From Chrysomallon squamiferum (lineage: Eukaryota; Mollusca; Gastropoda; Neomphalida; Peltospiridae), in the NCBI GenBank assembly GCA_012295275.1, contig CM022674.1, forward strand, positions 6,126,436-6,153,935: DNA of 27,500 nt, written 5' to 3'. Every line of letters starts with the position of its first letter. Position 1 is the first letter of the stretch. A program made the position numbers and the translations under genes. Below are positions 11,388 to 20,872 of this stretch, in pieces. The notes under the pieces are model-generated. The model was not told where the DNA came from. It searched no databases and was given only the letters and a program-made list of their open reading frames with translations.

Positions 11388-11540
11388 TCAACCACGGGTA
11401 TTGACCCAATTATTTACTCCAGCGTCCAGAATAGTTTTACACATGTAAACCATAAAACGTATACTGACAACGTTTCTGGTAACGTTTCTGTGACGTAAAA
11501 ATATTTGGTTTCCATGGTACTCCCCCAGTTCGTTAGCCAT
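11388..11540 (-). CDS. Small open frame (50 codons) of unknown meaning
   Basis: Minus-strand ATG at 11540-11538 opens MANELGEYHGNQIFLRHR and runs to TGA at 11390-11388. Composition is balanced and not repeat-derived, in a mixed-composition island bounded by AT-rich and GA-rich repeats. No signal peptide, membrane segment or known motif is visible, and the start context is weak (C at -3). A donor-like GTAAGT lies upstream on the same strand near 11,620, so this could instead be part of a spliced leader or untranslated exon. It may equally be a chance frame. Confidence 0.2.
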   Translation of the reverse strand: MANELGEYHGNQIFLRHRNVTRNVVSIRFMVYMCKTILDAGVNNWVNTRG

Positions 11541-11660
11541 ACAGATGTAGTTGATACTGAACGGGTTGTTTGATACGTGTAGCGGGGTTTGAAAGTGCCG
11601 AGTGCAAAAATAGATAAAACTTACTTGAGTGTAACTGAGCGCGGTGTCTAGGTAATCACT

Positions 11661-11665
<5 letters not shown>

Positions 11666-11736
<71 letters not shown>

Positions 11737-12212
11737 AGAGAGAGAGAAAGAGAGAATGAGCGAGCTAGAGAGATACAGAGGGAAAGAAAGATAGATAGAT
11801 AGAGAGGGAAAGATAGATACCTAGATAGAGAGAGAGAGAGCGAGAGAGAGATTCAGCGAGAAAAAGATAGAGAGAGAGAAAGAGAAAGAGAGAAAGAAAG
11901 AAGGAGAGAGACAGAGAAAGAGAGAGAAAGAGAGAATGAGCGAGAGAATGAGCGAGAGAGAGATATACAGAGGGAAAGAAAGATAGATAGATAGAGAGGG
12001 AAAGATAGATACCTAGATAGAGAGAGAGAGAGAGCGAGAGAGAGATTCAGCGAGAAAAAGATAGAGAGAGAGAAAGAGAAAGAGAGAGAGAAAGATTGAA
12101 TGAGTGAGAGAAATATACAGAGGGAAAGAAAGATAGATAGATAGAGAGGGAAAGATATATACATAGATAGAGAGAGCGAGAGTGAGATTCAGAGAGAAAA
12201 AGATAGAGAGAA

Positions 12213-12257
<45 letters not shown>
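11666..12257. repeat. GA-rich block with three higher-order units
   Basis: Perfect GA repeats at both ends (about 11,668-11,730 and 12,215-12,257). Between them a complex unit recurs: TACAGAGGGAAAGAAAG at 11,774, 11,966 and 12,116, and ATTCAGCGAGAAAAAGATAG at about 11,851 and 12,044, with a diverged copy near 12,187. The whole is a decayed satellite-like array of roughly 190- and 150-bp units. Confidence 0.85.
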
Positions 12258-12259
<2 letters not shown>

Positions 12260-12404
12260 TTAGTATTTGTTAATGAATTTTCAATTCCTTTTCAGTACTG
12301 ACACGTTATTTAGCATAATCACCTGGAATGTAAAAAATATGATGTTTTGCCTTTTGTATCTAAAACAAATATAAATATTTCACATATAAACACATAAATA
12401 TGTA

Positions 12405-12463
12405 CGCAAACACTCTCTCTCTCTCTCACACACACAGGCACATTCACTGACGTTCACACACAT

Positions 12464-12510
<47 letters not shown>
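12405..12510. repeat. CT/CA and (TA)n microsatellites
   Basis: CT then CA at 12,413-12,436, and about 17 TA units at 12,474-12,507. They form the left boundary of the duplicated segment that follows. Confidence 0.9.
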
Positions 12511-12511
<1 letters not shown>

Positions 12512-13045
12512 GTACAGTTTTTAGTTCAAAGAATCAGCTGCACTGTAATTTTTACACAACACACAAACACCCATACATATATACACACACACACATACGC
12601 TATATGTTTTTATATACAAATATGTATTTGTATATATAATATGTATGTATTTCAGTGTATCAGCTTTTCTTCTTTTCAGGGTTTTCATGTGACATTCTGA
12701 CTACAGATGAGTGAATCCATGAAATACTCTCTCTCTCACACACACACACTCACGTGCACGCATACATACACACAACCACACATATATACGTATATTAAAT
12801 GCTACAGTTTATATTTTAGAGAATTAGCTGCATTGGTATATATATATATACACACACACAAACACACACACACATACATAGATACAATAAACACATGCTA
12901 TATCGTTTCTTCATATAAGTCTGTATGTGTAGATATGATATGTATGTGTATCAGTGTATCAGATTTTCTGTTTTTCATTTTTCTTGTTTTTATGTGACAA
13001 TCGGACTACAGATGAATGGATCTATGAAAAGAGTGGATCTCTGTA
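12511..13045 (-). repeat. Two tandem copies of a CBM2-locus intron fragment, minus orientation
   Basis: A segment of about 300 bp occurs twice, near 12,511-12,728 and 12,800-13,030. The plus-strand landmarks CAGCTGCA(C/T)TG-like, CAGTGTATCAG and GACTACAGATGA appear in order in both. Read on the minus strand, the CTGTAGTC(A/C)GA.TGTCACAT and GAAAAGCTGATACACTG landmarks match the intron after the CBM2-like half-exons at 16,842 and 21,791. Both tandem units are therefore inverted relics of that intron. Confidence 0.6.
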
Positions 13046-13051
13046 ACGTAC

Positions 13052-13089
13052 GTTGATATTTTTGATGGTGAACTATACGTGATGAGGAC
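13052..13089 (-). pseudogene. Truncated relic of a CBM2-like first-half exon
   Basis: On the minus strand the last 38 nt of the CBM2-like first-half exon are recognisable. They end ATCAAAAATATCAAC|GTACGTTACAGAG, nearly identical to the exon end and donor at 16,842 (...AAAAATATCAAT|GTACGTTACAGAG). The upstream two thirds, including the Trp-Gly-Gly core, are missing. It is inverted relative to the other modules and cannot encode the domain. Confidence 0.6.
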
Positions 13090-13099
13090 CTGTTTTCCT

Positions 13100-13415
13100 G
13101 ATTGCTTCACTATACATTCTACATCTGAGAAAAGGAGGACGTTATTATTTCATATATACTTGTTTAACGGAAAGGTTCGAAGAGATAGCTAGCCGAGAAA
13201 AAGCCAGCAATGAAGCAAATTCAGGAGATAATGGAAAATCTATGGCTTTGCTGAATCGGCGTTTTTAATTCTAATAAGGCTGGTGATAAGTACGTTTGTT
13301 GTCTAATATCAATTGCAATGAGCAGATATCGTGAAGGACTGTAACAAAGATAGATAAACTAATCTTTGTTTATCGTAAAACCCAGTTATCTGCGAAGCTG
13401 TGTTTCATTAGCTAC
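13100..13415. other. Mixed-composition flank, including a dispersed segment at 13,340-13,415
   Basis: No gene seen. The reverse complement of about 13,340-13,415 (GAAACACAGCTTCGCAGATAA...) matches 23,745-23,820 on the plus strand, showing that this flank also belongs to the locus-wide duplicated material. Confidence 0.5.
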
Positions 13416-13424
13416 ATTTCTTTT

Positions 13425-14795
13425 GGTATCAGGACAATTGCCCCCCCCCCGGACAACAATTGCCCCCATTTTTCTTCCAATATACCATTCAGAATTATTT
13501 TCAAGCAACATACCATTAAATTAGTCAAAGATTTACATTAAACTTGATTAAAGGCATTTGGATTATTGTGATTTGCTAAAAGATCTTGTACAACATCACC
13601 TAACGTTATAGGCAACTAGAGTCAGCTAATTACTAATTCAGGCTGACTGAATTCTAAAGATTCCTTTGATTTGGCAAGTGATCTATAATTGAGATGAATT
13701 AAACACTACATAAGGTCATGTCTTGTTGCAAAAATATTATATTCTATAATATGGAGTTCACTGAGTCAGAGTGTGGTTATCCAAAACTTGCCGACAGAAG
13801 GAACTCAGTGGTGCAGTGATTTCTTACGAGTGTGAAGGAAGAAGTTAAACTGTGCTGTTACTGGATGCTTCTTTCATTTGCGCCAACGCGTCAGGCGCCA
13901 AATTCAACTCTTCAGTCTGGCAGTTCGTTACAATACTGATGAAGAGTTTGCTTTACTGATCCGTCAGATAGCTGCATTTGCATTCATTCCAGTGGATGAA
14001 ATAACAGCACCTTCTGAAGCACTGTCAGAAGCTGATGATGATGATGACTCTATGTTACCAATACTAGAGTACGTTGAGGACAACTTCATTTGTCGCCAGT
14101 ATGGTACATCTGGTTTCACACGTGGTCCACGTTCAATGGAACAGGCACCAGACAGTGGTAGAGAATTTGCTGCGAACTAACCAGTTCGTGGAAGGATGGC
14201 ACAATTACTTCCCGTCACCGTCAAACATTGGCGCCTACCATCTGGATTTCTGGTAGTTTATAGACATTTTAAAATGTGAACAAGCACTGAATGAACTGGA
14301 GGTAAACCAGATGATTGGCCAGGAAGCACCTCAACCACTGCGTCGAAAAATACCAAGAAGCTTCACGACGTTTGCTGAGACTGGTCAGACGGCGTGAAAA
14401 CCGACACGACGTCCTGGACTAATTGCGTGGAACAGCACACAACATCAAAGTGTGAAAACTAAAAAAGTTTCAATGAACTCGTCAAAAGATTAAAAAAGTA
14501 ACCTGGTTATAATTTGAACCTAAAAGATGAATGAACTGTTGCAAATTTACAAAGCTTTACTAGAGAACTATAGACAGACTACATTCTGAATTTTAATTTT
14601 TTTATATGTGGTCTATTATTTTTTGATGTAATCAAAAAAATTATTATACATCCAAAATATGTTATTATGCTTGAAAATCATTATTGGAAGAAAACACGGG
14701 GAAGTTGTCTAGGGGTAGTATCAGCAAATCGTCGGGGCGTAGTTGTCAAAAGTGGGGGGCAGTAACCGGGGGGTGGTGGTAATTGTCCTAGAATC
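13425..14795 (+). mobile_element. Mutator-like (MULE) DNA transposon remnant
   Basis: The element is bounded by a perfect 9-bp direct repeat, ATTTCTTTT, at 13,416-13,424 and 14,796-14,804. This is the target-duplication length typical of Mutator-like elements. The ends form long imperfect inverted repeats (13,425-13,518 against 14,654-14,795). They share AGGACAATT next to C-rich sequence at the tips and TTTTCTTCCAATA and ATTTTCAAGCA deeper in. The right copy has extra G-rich sequence. Inside is the decayed C-terminal part of a MULE-type transposase. At 1,371 bp it is much shorter than a full element, so the 5' part of the gene was deleted. It sits beside an inverted CBM2 relic. Confidence 0.75.
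13836..14397 (+). pseudogene. Broken MULE transposase, C-terminal part
   Basis: In the first frame a conserved MULE patch is readable around 13,863-13,998: a GCFFHLRQR stretch followed by Arg/Gln-rich helix, then AAFAFIPVDE. This matches the 'C-(Y/F)-F-H-(L/F)...Q...R' and 'ALAF-(V/I)-P' pattern of the MULE transposase domain. That frame ends at TAA 14,178-14,180 and is preceded by an in-frame TGA at 13,833. After a shift near 14,120-14,170 the second frame gives TNQFVEGWHN, the 'TNN-VEGWHN' signature, then a TAG at 14,254 and DILKCEQALNELEVNQMI, typical of the C-terminus, ending at TGA 14,395. At least one frameshift and two internal stops show it is dead. The N-terminal catalytic half and zinc finger are absent. 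Confidence 0.75.
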
Positions 14796-14899
14796 ATTTC
14801 TTTTGTGCATTCTAACAATAGATATTTTATTAAAGTACTAATTCTTATATGCAATCTTGAGATAGAGAAAAGATAAAATGACGACAAATATTAAAAAAA

Positions 14900-15035
14900 G
14901 AATATGTATTAACAATTATAATAAATAAATAAATAAATAGATTCTGATATATGCAAATAATTAGTAGTAGCAGTAGTAATAACAGTAGTAGTAGATGCAA
15001 TAGTAGTAGATGCAGTAGTAGCAGCAGTAGTAATG
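14900..15035. repeat. (AAAT)n and (AGT)n arrays
   Basis: AAAT units at about 14,922-14,939 and AGT/AGC units at 14,963-15,033. The latter starts duplicated segment A. Confidence 0.85.
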
Positions 15036-15868
15036 TCTCCGTGCTCTGTTGAATTATAGAAGATAAATAACATTTATATATATTTAAATTATGTGAAGTG
15101 TTAAAGATGTAACAGAATAATCCTTTCACCAAATCATTAACTTATTATTATCACTCCAAATGTACTGTTATTTTCAGTTGTAGTAGCATTTATAGTAGTA
15201 GTAGTAGTAATAGAAGTAGCAGCAGTGGTAATAGCAAAATAAAATAAAATAAAACTATCAGCATAATCAAAAGTGAAAGCGATACTGCTGGTGGAAAGTA
15301 TAAACGTATCACAGTAGAGGTTAAGAAAGAAATAATTTTAAAAACGAGGGTGGCGTTCGTGTGTCTAACATCGGTTCGGTTTACGAAGGTTCCACTGTAT
15401 ATTAATACAACACATGATCTATAGATATAAACAACTCAGACTGCACTCTTGTTGATGTGTTATTTATCTGATCGTTTTTACTGTCATGATTTAAAATTTA
15501 CCAATCCCTGTCACAGTGTTCTAAACCCCTAGACGTGATAATTAGACACTGTACAACAATAAAACCTTCAGTTCAGCTATAACCTATAAACAAGTATATA
15601 CACACACACACGGAGACGCACAAAGAGGCACGTATACAGAAACAGGATATTCTCCTGTTCCTGTCTGCATATTTCATGGGACCACGTTGCATACAGTGAT
15701 CATCTGAACATTTTAATTATCCGTCGTTTACATGAAAGTTTAGCCTTGTCTTTGTACTTATCAGTACTAAAATAATATTCACAGACATCTGTTTCATGCT
15801 GTCATCTGTCCGGGTTTACACGCACCTCTCTGTCTGTATGTGTATATATATATATGTACACATATACA

Positions 15869-15908
<40 letters not shown>

Positions 15909-16280
15909 AAAATATACGCACGCAGGAATGTACGAACGAACATCACACACTCGCGCGCTCTTAGGTAAGTAAATTGATTAAAAAATGTTTTTTTTTATGG
16001 ACAGAATAACAGATGCTGGTATGAATGTATGTTTCCATTACGGGCAGGACGTTTGGGGTAGCTATACAGACAGACAGATGTATGCATGGATACTTTCCTG
16101 ACTCGATTAGTTGAAAAACTGAATAGATGTAATAAGTGGACAGATGGATGGAAATAATTTTATCTTTTATTAAATAGATATAAACTGAACATTATTATTT
16201 CTATTATTAATCCAGCTACCACTTATTTCTCATATTATTAATAATTCTAATATTTATTAAATAGATATAAAAATAATTAC
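14963..16280 (+). repeat. Segmental duplication, copy A
   Basis: This stretch matches 17,960-19,450 about 3.2 kb downstream in the same order. Shared landmarks include TCCGTGCT.TGTTG near 15,040, GAAGTGTTAAAG.TGTAACAG at 15,095, CTAAACCCCTAGACGTGATA at 15,521, ACAATAAAACCTTCAGTTCA near 15,556, ACAGAATAACAGATGCTGGT at 16,001 and GTGGACAGATGGATGG near 16,137. No coding frame was found in it. It carries (CA)n at 15,869-15,903 and a (TA)n run near 15,842. Confidence 0.8.
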
Positions 16281-16309
16281 AGCTAGTACTTGGTTTACTA
16301 TTGCTACTA

Positions 16310-16690
16310 GTTTACTAACTACAACAACTACTACTATTATTACTCTGAAAATATACTACTACTACTACGTTACTAATATACTACTACTACTGTTTAATAA
16401 TAATAAAAAAAAATAAAGTATTTTTTGTTGTTGCGGCTGCTATTATTACTATTATTAAAACTGCTGATGTTGCATTCTTACTATTTACTATTCCTAAAAC
16501 TGCTGTTGCTACTGGACAGAACTTCTACTGTTACTATTACTAGTAATAACGACAATAAACTAATCCGTTGATGGACGTTTTGTTATTGGTTTTTGCCTCT
16601 ATTTTTAATTTCATTCGTTCTTTATTTTATTTTATTTAAATTCAAATTTATTTTATTTTACTTTCAGAAACAAAAATACTACTATTGTTA
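16310..16690. repeat. ACT-rich and (TTTTA)n sequence before the CBM2 module
   Basis: Imperfect ACT/ATT units at 16,310-16,540 and TTTTA at about 16,621-16,637. It ends in pyrimidine-rich sequence used as the acceptor of the next exon. Confidence 0.75.
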
Positions 16691-16708
16691 CTACTACTGT
16701 ATTTCAAG

Positions 16709-16842
16709 ATCAGTTAGTCTACTACTTCACATCCACGTGGACTGGTGGGTTTGTGTGTCACCTGTGCATGATACCAAACACGGATATCTGCGGCAGCTGG
16801 GAGGCTGTCATCAAGTTTAGTCCAGATATCAAAAATATCAAT
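16709..16842 (+). pseudogene. CBM2-like module 1, first-half exon (module broken in its second half)
   Basis: The exon starts after TGTATTTCAAG (phase 1 in) and ends ATCAAT|GTACGT (phase 0 out), 134 nt long. It reads ...FTSTWTGGFVCHLCMIPN, then DICGSWEAVIKFSP. It keeps the Trp, Gly-Gly-Phe, Cys and Gly-x-Trp core expected of a CBM2 first half (W..GF...V.......GW...F). The reading frame of this half is intact and it is about 80% identical in bases to the exon at 21,658. Its partner exon at 17,276 has an in-frame stop, so the module as a whole is marked broken. CBM2 domains bind cellulose or chitin in glycoside hydrolases; binding here is unproven. No hydrolase domain is in the window. Confidence 0.6.
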
Positions 16843-16949
16843 GTACGTTACAGAGATCCACTCTTTTCTTCATCTGCAGTCAGAATGTTATCTATATCTA
16901 TCTATATATGTTACAAAAGTCAATCAACTAAAAAGCAGAATACCTGATA

Positions 16950-16953
16950 TACT

Positions 16954-16990
<37 letters not shown>

Positions 16991-17062
16991 ACACTTACAC
17001 ACACACACAGACACACACACACACACTTACACACACACACAGACACACACACACATATATCT
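16950..17062. repeat. (CA)n array in the module 1 intron
   Basis: CA units with TTACA and GACA interruptions, in the intron between the two exons of module 1. The paralogous intron at 21,792-22,687 has different repeats at this point. Confidence 0.9.
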
Positions 17063-17275
17063 ATGTCCGTCCGTCTGTCTGACTGTGTCTGATTCTACGT
17101 ATTTAGGATTGCGTGTTCATATATGAAATATTCATATTTGTTTTATGTACACACGGCAAACCCTCAGTTTTTTTTATATCTCAAATCATTATGGTAAATA
17201 ACCTAGGAGTGTTGAAAAGGAACTGAAACATTCATTAACAAGTACTAATATTTATTTATTTACTCGTCTTTTCAG

Positions 17276-17456
17276 GACTTCAGCGGTGGCGTTATCAAGA
17301 AGTTTCAGCACGACAACGTCACCGTTACCAACACCGAAAATGACGGTGACATCGACGCCTGAAATGAGAAATGTTTTGTGTTTGTTGGTGAAACGTTTGA
17401 ACAGGTCCCGTTCACTGAGGACATGTTGTCTATAACGTCCGCCTTCACTTCAGCAG
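17276..17456 (+). pseudogene. CBM2-like module 1, second-half exon with in-frame stop
   Basis: Acceptor TTTTCAG ends at 17,275. The exon is 181 nt, phase 0 in, and leaves in phase 1 at TCAGCAG|GTACTT. It reads DFSGGVIKKFQHDNVTVTNT and then meets TGA at 17,360-17,362. After this the homologous frame continues (EKCFVFVG..., SAFTSAG). The paralogue at 22,688 has AAA at the stop position. The VTVTN strand and the later Gly/Phe strand match the CBM2 second half. The Trp that opens the second half in the other copies (LW, IW) is replaced by Phe. If transcribed it would give a truncated domain. A sequencing error is less likely, since AAA to TGA needs two changes. Confidence 0.6.
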
Positions 17457-17466
17457 GTACTTGTCA

Positions 17467-17619
17467 CTAGATGTTTACAATACTATGACTAGATGTTTAC
17501 AATACTATGACTAGATGACTACAATACTATGACTAGATGTTTACAACACTATGACTAGATGTTTACAACACTGACTAGATGTTTACAATACTATGACTAG
17601 ATGTTTACAATACTATGAC
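17467..17619. repeat. 22-bp minisatellite, seven units
   Basis: Units beginning CTAGATG start at 17,467, 17,489, 17,511, 17,533, 17,555, 17,575 and 17,597 (one unit lost 2 bp). The consensus is CTAGATGTTTACAATACTATGA. It begins ten bases after the module 1 second-exon donor. The paralogous site after 22,868 has a single unit. Confidence 0.95.
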
Positions 17620-17639
17620 ACGGACTGGTAAACTTTAAA

Positions 17640-17890
17640 TTGTGACAGTAAAATATATCTACTAGATAAATAACATCAGCTTGAGTTATTTATTTATATA
17701 GAGAATATATTTTGTTATAATATGAAAGAAAATAAGCATAAATAAATTATTTACGGTGTTGAAGAAACCTGAGTTAAAATACGGAGAGTTGTTCATTATT
17801 ATCATCTCAAATCATCATCATTATTATTAGAAAATATATATCATCAACAGTACCATTAGTCTCATTGTTATTTTTTTATTATCATTACTA
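17640..17890. other. Intron-like flank shared with module 2
   Basis: After the minisatellite, ACTTTAAATTGTGACAGTAA, then ACTAGATAAATAA and AACCTGAGTTAAAATACGGA, match the flank of module 2 near 22,913-23,097. The duplicated unit therefore extends past the exons. No gene is seen. Confidence 0.6.
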
Positions 17891-18295
17891 TATTGTCAGC
17901 ATCATTATTAGCAGATTTCATCAACACATTATTTTATTATTATCAATGCAATTATATTATTAGTAGTAATAGCAGTAGTAGTAGTAATGGTAGTAGAAAT
18001 AGCAGTAGTCACAATAGAGGTGGATGTAGCAATCATCGTCATAGTACTCACAGTAGTAGTAGTAGCAGTGGTAGCAGCAGCAACAACAGCAGTCGGAACT
18101 TTAGTAGTAGGATTATCCGAACCAGAGGCAGTAATAGTAATAGTAGTAGAAGCATCAGTAGTAGCAGTAATAGTAACAGTAGTAGTAGATGCAGCAGTAG
18201 TAGTAGATGCAGCAGCAGTAGTAACATTAATAGTAGTAGTCGTATCGAATACTTCCGTGCTGTGTTGGAAATGGTATTCATATATATTTAAATTA
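17889..18295 (+). repeat. AGT-rich repeat with conserved flanks, copy B
   Basis: Left flank ATTGTCAGCATCATTATTAG (from 17,891) runs to TTCATCAACACATTATTTTA; then about 290 bp of imperfect AGT/AGC units; then a right flank with TCGAATACTTCCGTGCTGTG. The same three-part layout occurs inverted at 24,661-24,969. Frames rich in Ser, Thr or Val across it are repeat translations. Confidence 0.75.
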
Positions 18296-19053
18296 TTTGA
18301 AGTGTTAAAGTTGTAACAGATTAGTTCTTTCACCAAATCATTATTTTATTATTATTACTGCAATAGTACTGTTATTTTTAGTTGTAGTAATAGCAGTAGC
18401 AGAAGTGGAAATAGCAAAACAAAATAAAATAAAATAAAACTATCAGCATAATGAAAAGTGAAAGCGATAAAGCTGGTGGAAAGTATAATCGTATTACAGT
18501 AGAGGTTAAGAAAGGAATAACTGAAAAACATGAGAGTGTTGTTCGTGTGTCACATCGCTTCGGTTTCAAAAGGTTCCACTGTATATTATTAAACATATAA
18601 TCTATATATATAAACAACTCAAACTGCACTGTTGGCGATGTGTTATTTATCTGGTGGATTCAATTTACCAATCTCTATCATAGTGTTCTAAACCCCTAGA
18701 CGTGATAAGGAGCACCTTAAACACTTTGCTCAGTGATACAAGGACAACAATAAAACCTTCAGTTCATCCATAAGATATAAACAAGTATATACACACAGAG
18801 ACAGACGCACAGTAAAGCACGTACGCAGGAACACACAGGAATAGTTGTAGATCGATGGGTTTTATATGCATATTTTATGGGACAACGTTGCATACTCTGA
18901 TGTTATGACCATTTTAATTACCGGTCTTTTGCATAAAGCGTTAGCATTATCTTTGTACATATATCATTACTTAATGTGAGAATTTGTGAAATAGCCCATA
19001 AATAACACTTACAAACATTTGTTTCATTCTGTGCTCTGGCCACGTTTACATAT

Positions 19054-19103
<50 letters not shown>

Positions 19104-19450
19104 GTATTTACATTCAAAATCATATGCAAGCAGACATGTACAAACACACAGTCAAACGTGCGTTCGCTCTTAGGTAAGTAAATGAATTAAATAATGCTTT
19201 TTTTATGGACAGAATAACAGATGCTGGTATGAATGTATGTTTGCATCACGGGAAGGTCGTTTGGGTTAGCTAAACAGACAGACAGATGTATGTGTGGATA
19301 CTTTCCTAACTCGATCAGCTGAAAAACTGAACAGACGTAATAAGTGGACAGATGGATGGAAATAATTTTATCCTTTATTAAATAGATACAAAATGAAATT
19401 ATTATTTCTACTATTAACCAAACTGCTAATTCGTTTGCATTTTATTAATA
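18240..19450 (+). repeat. Segmental duplication, copy B
   Basis: Collinear partner of copy A with 3.17-3.21 kb offset. Examples: GAAGTGTTAAAGTTGTAACA at 18,299, AACCCCTAGACGTGATA at 18,691, ACAGAATAACAGATGCTGGT at 19,209. Small indels separate the copies. It contains a (CA)n array at about 19,056-19,095. No gene in it. Confidence 0.8.
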
Positions 19451-19459
19451 ATTATATTC

Positions 19460-19743
19460 TTTTTTAAACAAATAATATTACTGCTACTATTACTTCTACT
19501 TTTTCTACTACCACTACTAATACTACTAATACTAATATTACTACTTTTACCAATGCAGCTGATACTGCTGATGATACTTCTATTGGTACTCTTACCACTA
19601 CTGCTACTCTGCTACTACTATTGCTACTATTACAACTAGTAACATTAATATTATCGTATTACTACTACTACTAATAGAAACCTTAAATCTCCTGATATTG
19701 CTACCATTTCTAGTACGCCTGCTGTCACTACTACTACTACCAT

Positions 19744-19781
<38 letters not shown>

Positions 19782-20107
19782 GCACTATTGGCACTACTAC
19801 TACTACTACTACTACTAGCACTATTGGTACTACTACTACTACTACTCTACTACTACTACTAGCACTATTGGTAGTACTACTACTGCTGCTATTACTACTA
19901 TTAAAACTGCTGATATTGTTACTATTACTACCACTATTGCAATTACTTAAATCAAATAATTACTACTACTACTACTACTACTACCACTATTGGTAGTATT
20001 ACTACTGCTGCTGCTGCTACCATTAAAACTATTAAAACTTCTGATGTTGTTACTATTACTACCACTATTGCAATTACTGCTGCTACTATTAAGAACAAAT
20101 GTAATCT

Positions 20108-20159
<52 letters not shown>

Positions 20160-20180
20160 GCTATACTTCTACTTCTACTA
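19460..20180. repeat. Long imperfect (ACT)n array
   Basis: More than 700 bp of ACT/CTA units with GCT, ATT and GGT variants. The cleanest runs are about 19,725-19,783, 19,795-19,818 and 20,108-20,158. A subunit ACTAGCACTATTGG(C/T)AC recurs at about 19,776-19,875. Confidence 0.95.
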
Positions 20181-20264
20181 GTACTACTACAATTACCACT
20201 AATAGTCTTTTACACATGTTCTCTCTACTAATTTTATTCTTTATCAAATATATTTAAAAATCAA

Positions 20265-20485
20265 ATAATTACTACTACGACAAGCTGAACTACTACTACT
20301 ACTACTATTACTACTACCACTATCATTACTACTGCTACTACTTCTTTTACAGATTACTAATAATTCTATCCTTTACTAAATAGATTACATGGTTAAACTG
20401 TTATTATTATTACTATTACTACTACTACTACTACTACTGCTGCAACAACCACTACTATTGCTGCTTCTGCTACTACTACTTCTTC
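20265..20485. repeat. Second (ACT)n block
   Basis: ACT/GCT units at 20,270-20,340 and 20,400-20,485, grading into pyrimidine-rich sequence that serves as the acceptor of the exon at 20,503. Confidence 0.85.
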
Positions 20486-20502
20486 TCCTCCTTCTGTTAC
20501 AG

Positions 20503-20677
20503 GTTAATAACATATGCAGTGTTTCTGCTGTTGGCGCTGAAGACGTCAGCGTCCGTGCTGAAGATTAACAGCTTATGGCTGAGCTACGTGGCTGACATTT
20601 GTATAACTAGTAAAGTGAACACAACGTGCGGCTGGACGGCTGAGCTGCTGGTTAAACCCAGAGTAGTCAGACTGCAG
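20503..20677 (+). CDS. Divergent CBM2-like gene: signal-peptide-like and first-half exon
   Basis: Acceptor CTTCTGTTACAG ends at 20,502. The exon starts in phase 2 and ends at CTGCAG|GTTATC in phase 0, 175 nt. It reads LITYAVFLLLALKTSASV, a signal-peptide-like hydrophobic run with small residues at its end. Then come INSLWLSYVADICI and TTCGWTAELLVKPRVVRLQ. The Trp, paired Cys and Cys-Gly-Trp align with FTSTW..GF.CHVCL....DICGGW of the module at 21,658, so this is the first half of the same domain in a divergent copy. No in-frame ATG lies just upstream, so the start Met is probably in an earlier short exon not found. The donor is non-consensus after GT. A secreted carbohydrate-binding role is inferred only. 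Confidence 0.55.
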
Positions 20678-20752
20678 GTTATCACAGAGTTGTCTGCGCC
20701 TTTCTATTCTTGCGTTTCCTGGATTCTCGCTCTATACTAGACACAACTGACC

Positions 20753-20784
20753 TCTCTCTCTCTGTCTCTGTCTGTCTCTCTCTG

Positions 20785-20872
<88 letters not shown>

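Noticed and set aside
14686-14795. G-rich tract as a separate regulatory G-quadruplex element
   Set aside because: It is explained as the right terminal inverted repeat of the Mutator-like element.
17467-17619. CRISPR-like spaced repeats
   Set aside because: The units are directly adjacent with no unique spacers, and the DNA is eukaryotic. It is a minisatellite.
17893-18336. Long Ser-, Thr- and Val-rich frames on both strands
   Set aside because: All are different readings of the same imperfect AGT/ACT triplet array, and frames on both strands are open at once.
19990-20181. Leucine-rich transmembrane-like frame
   Set aside because: A translation of the (CTA/CTG)n array, not a membrane protein.
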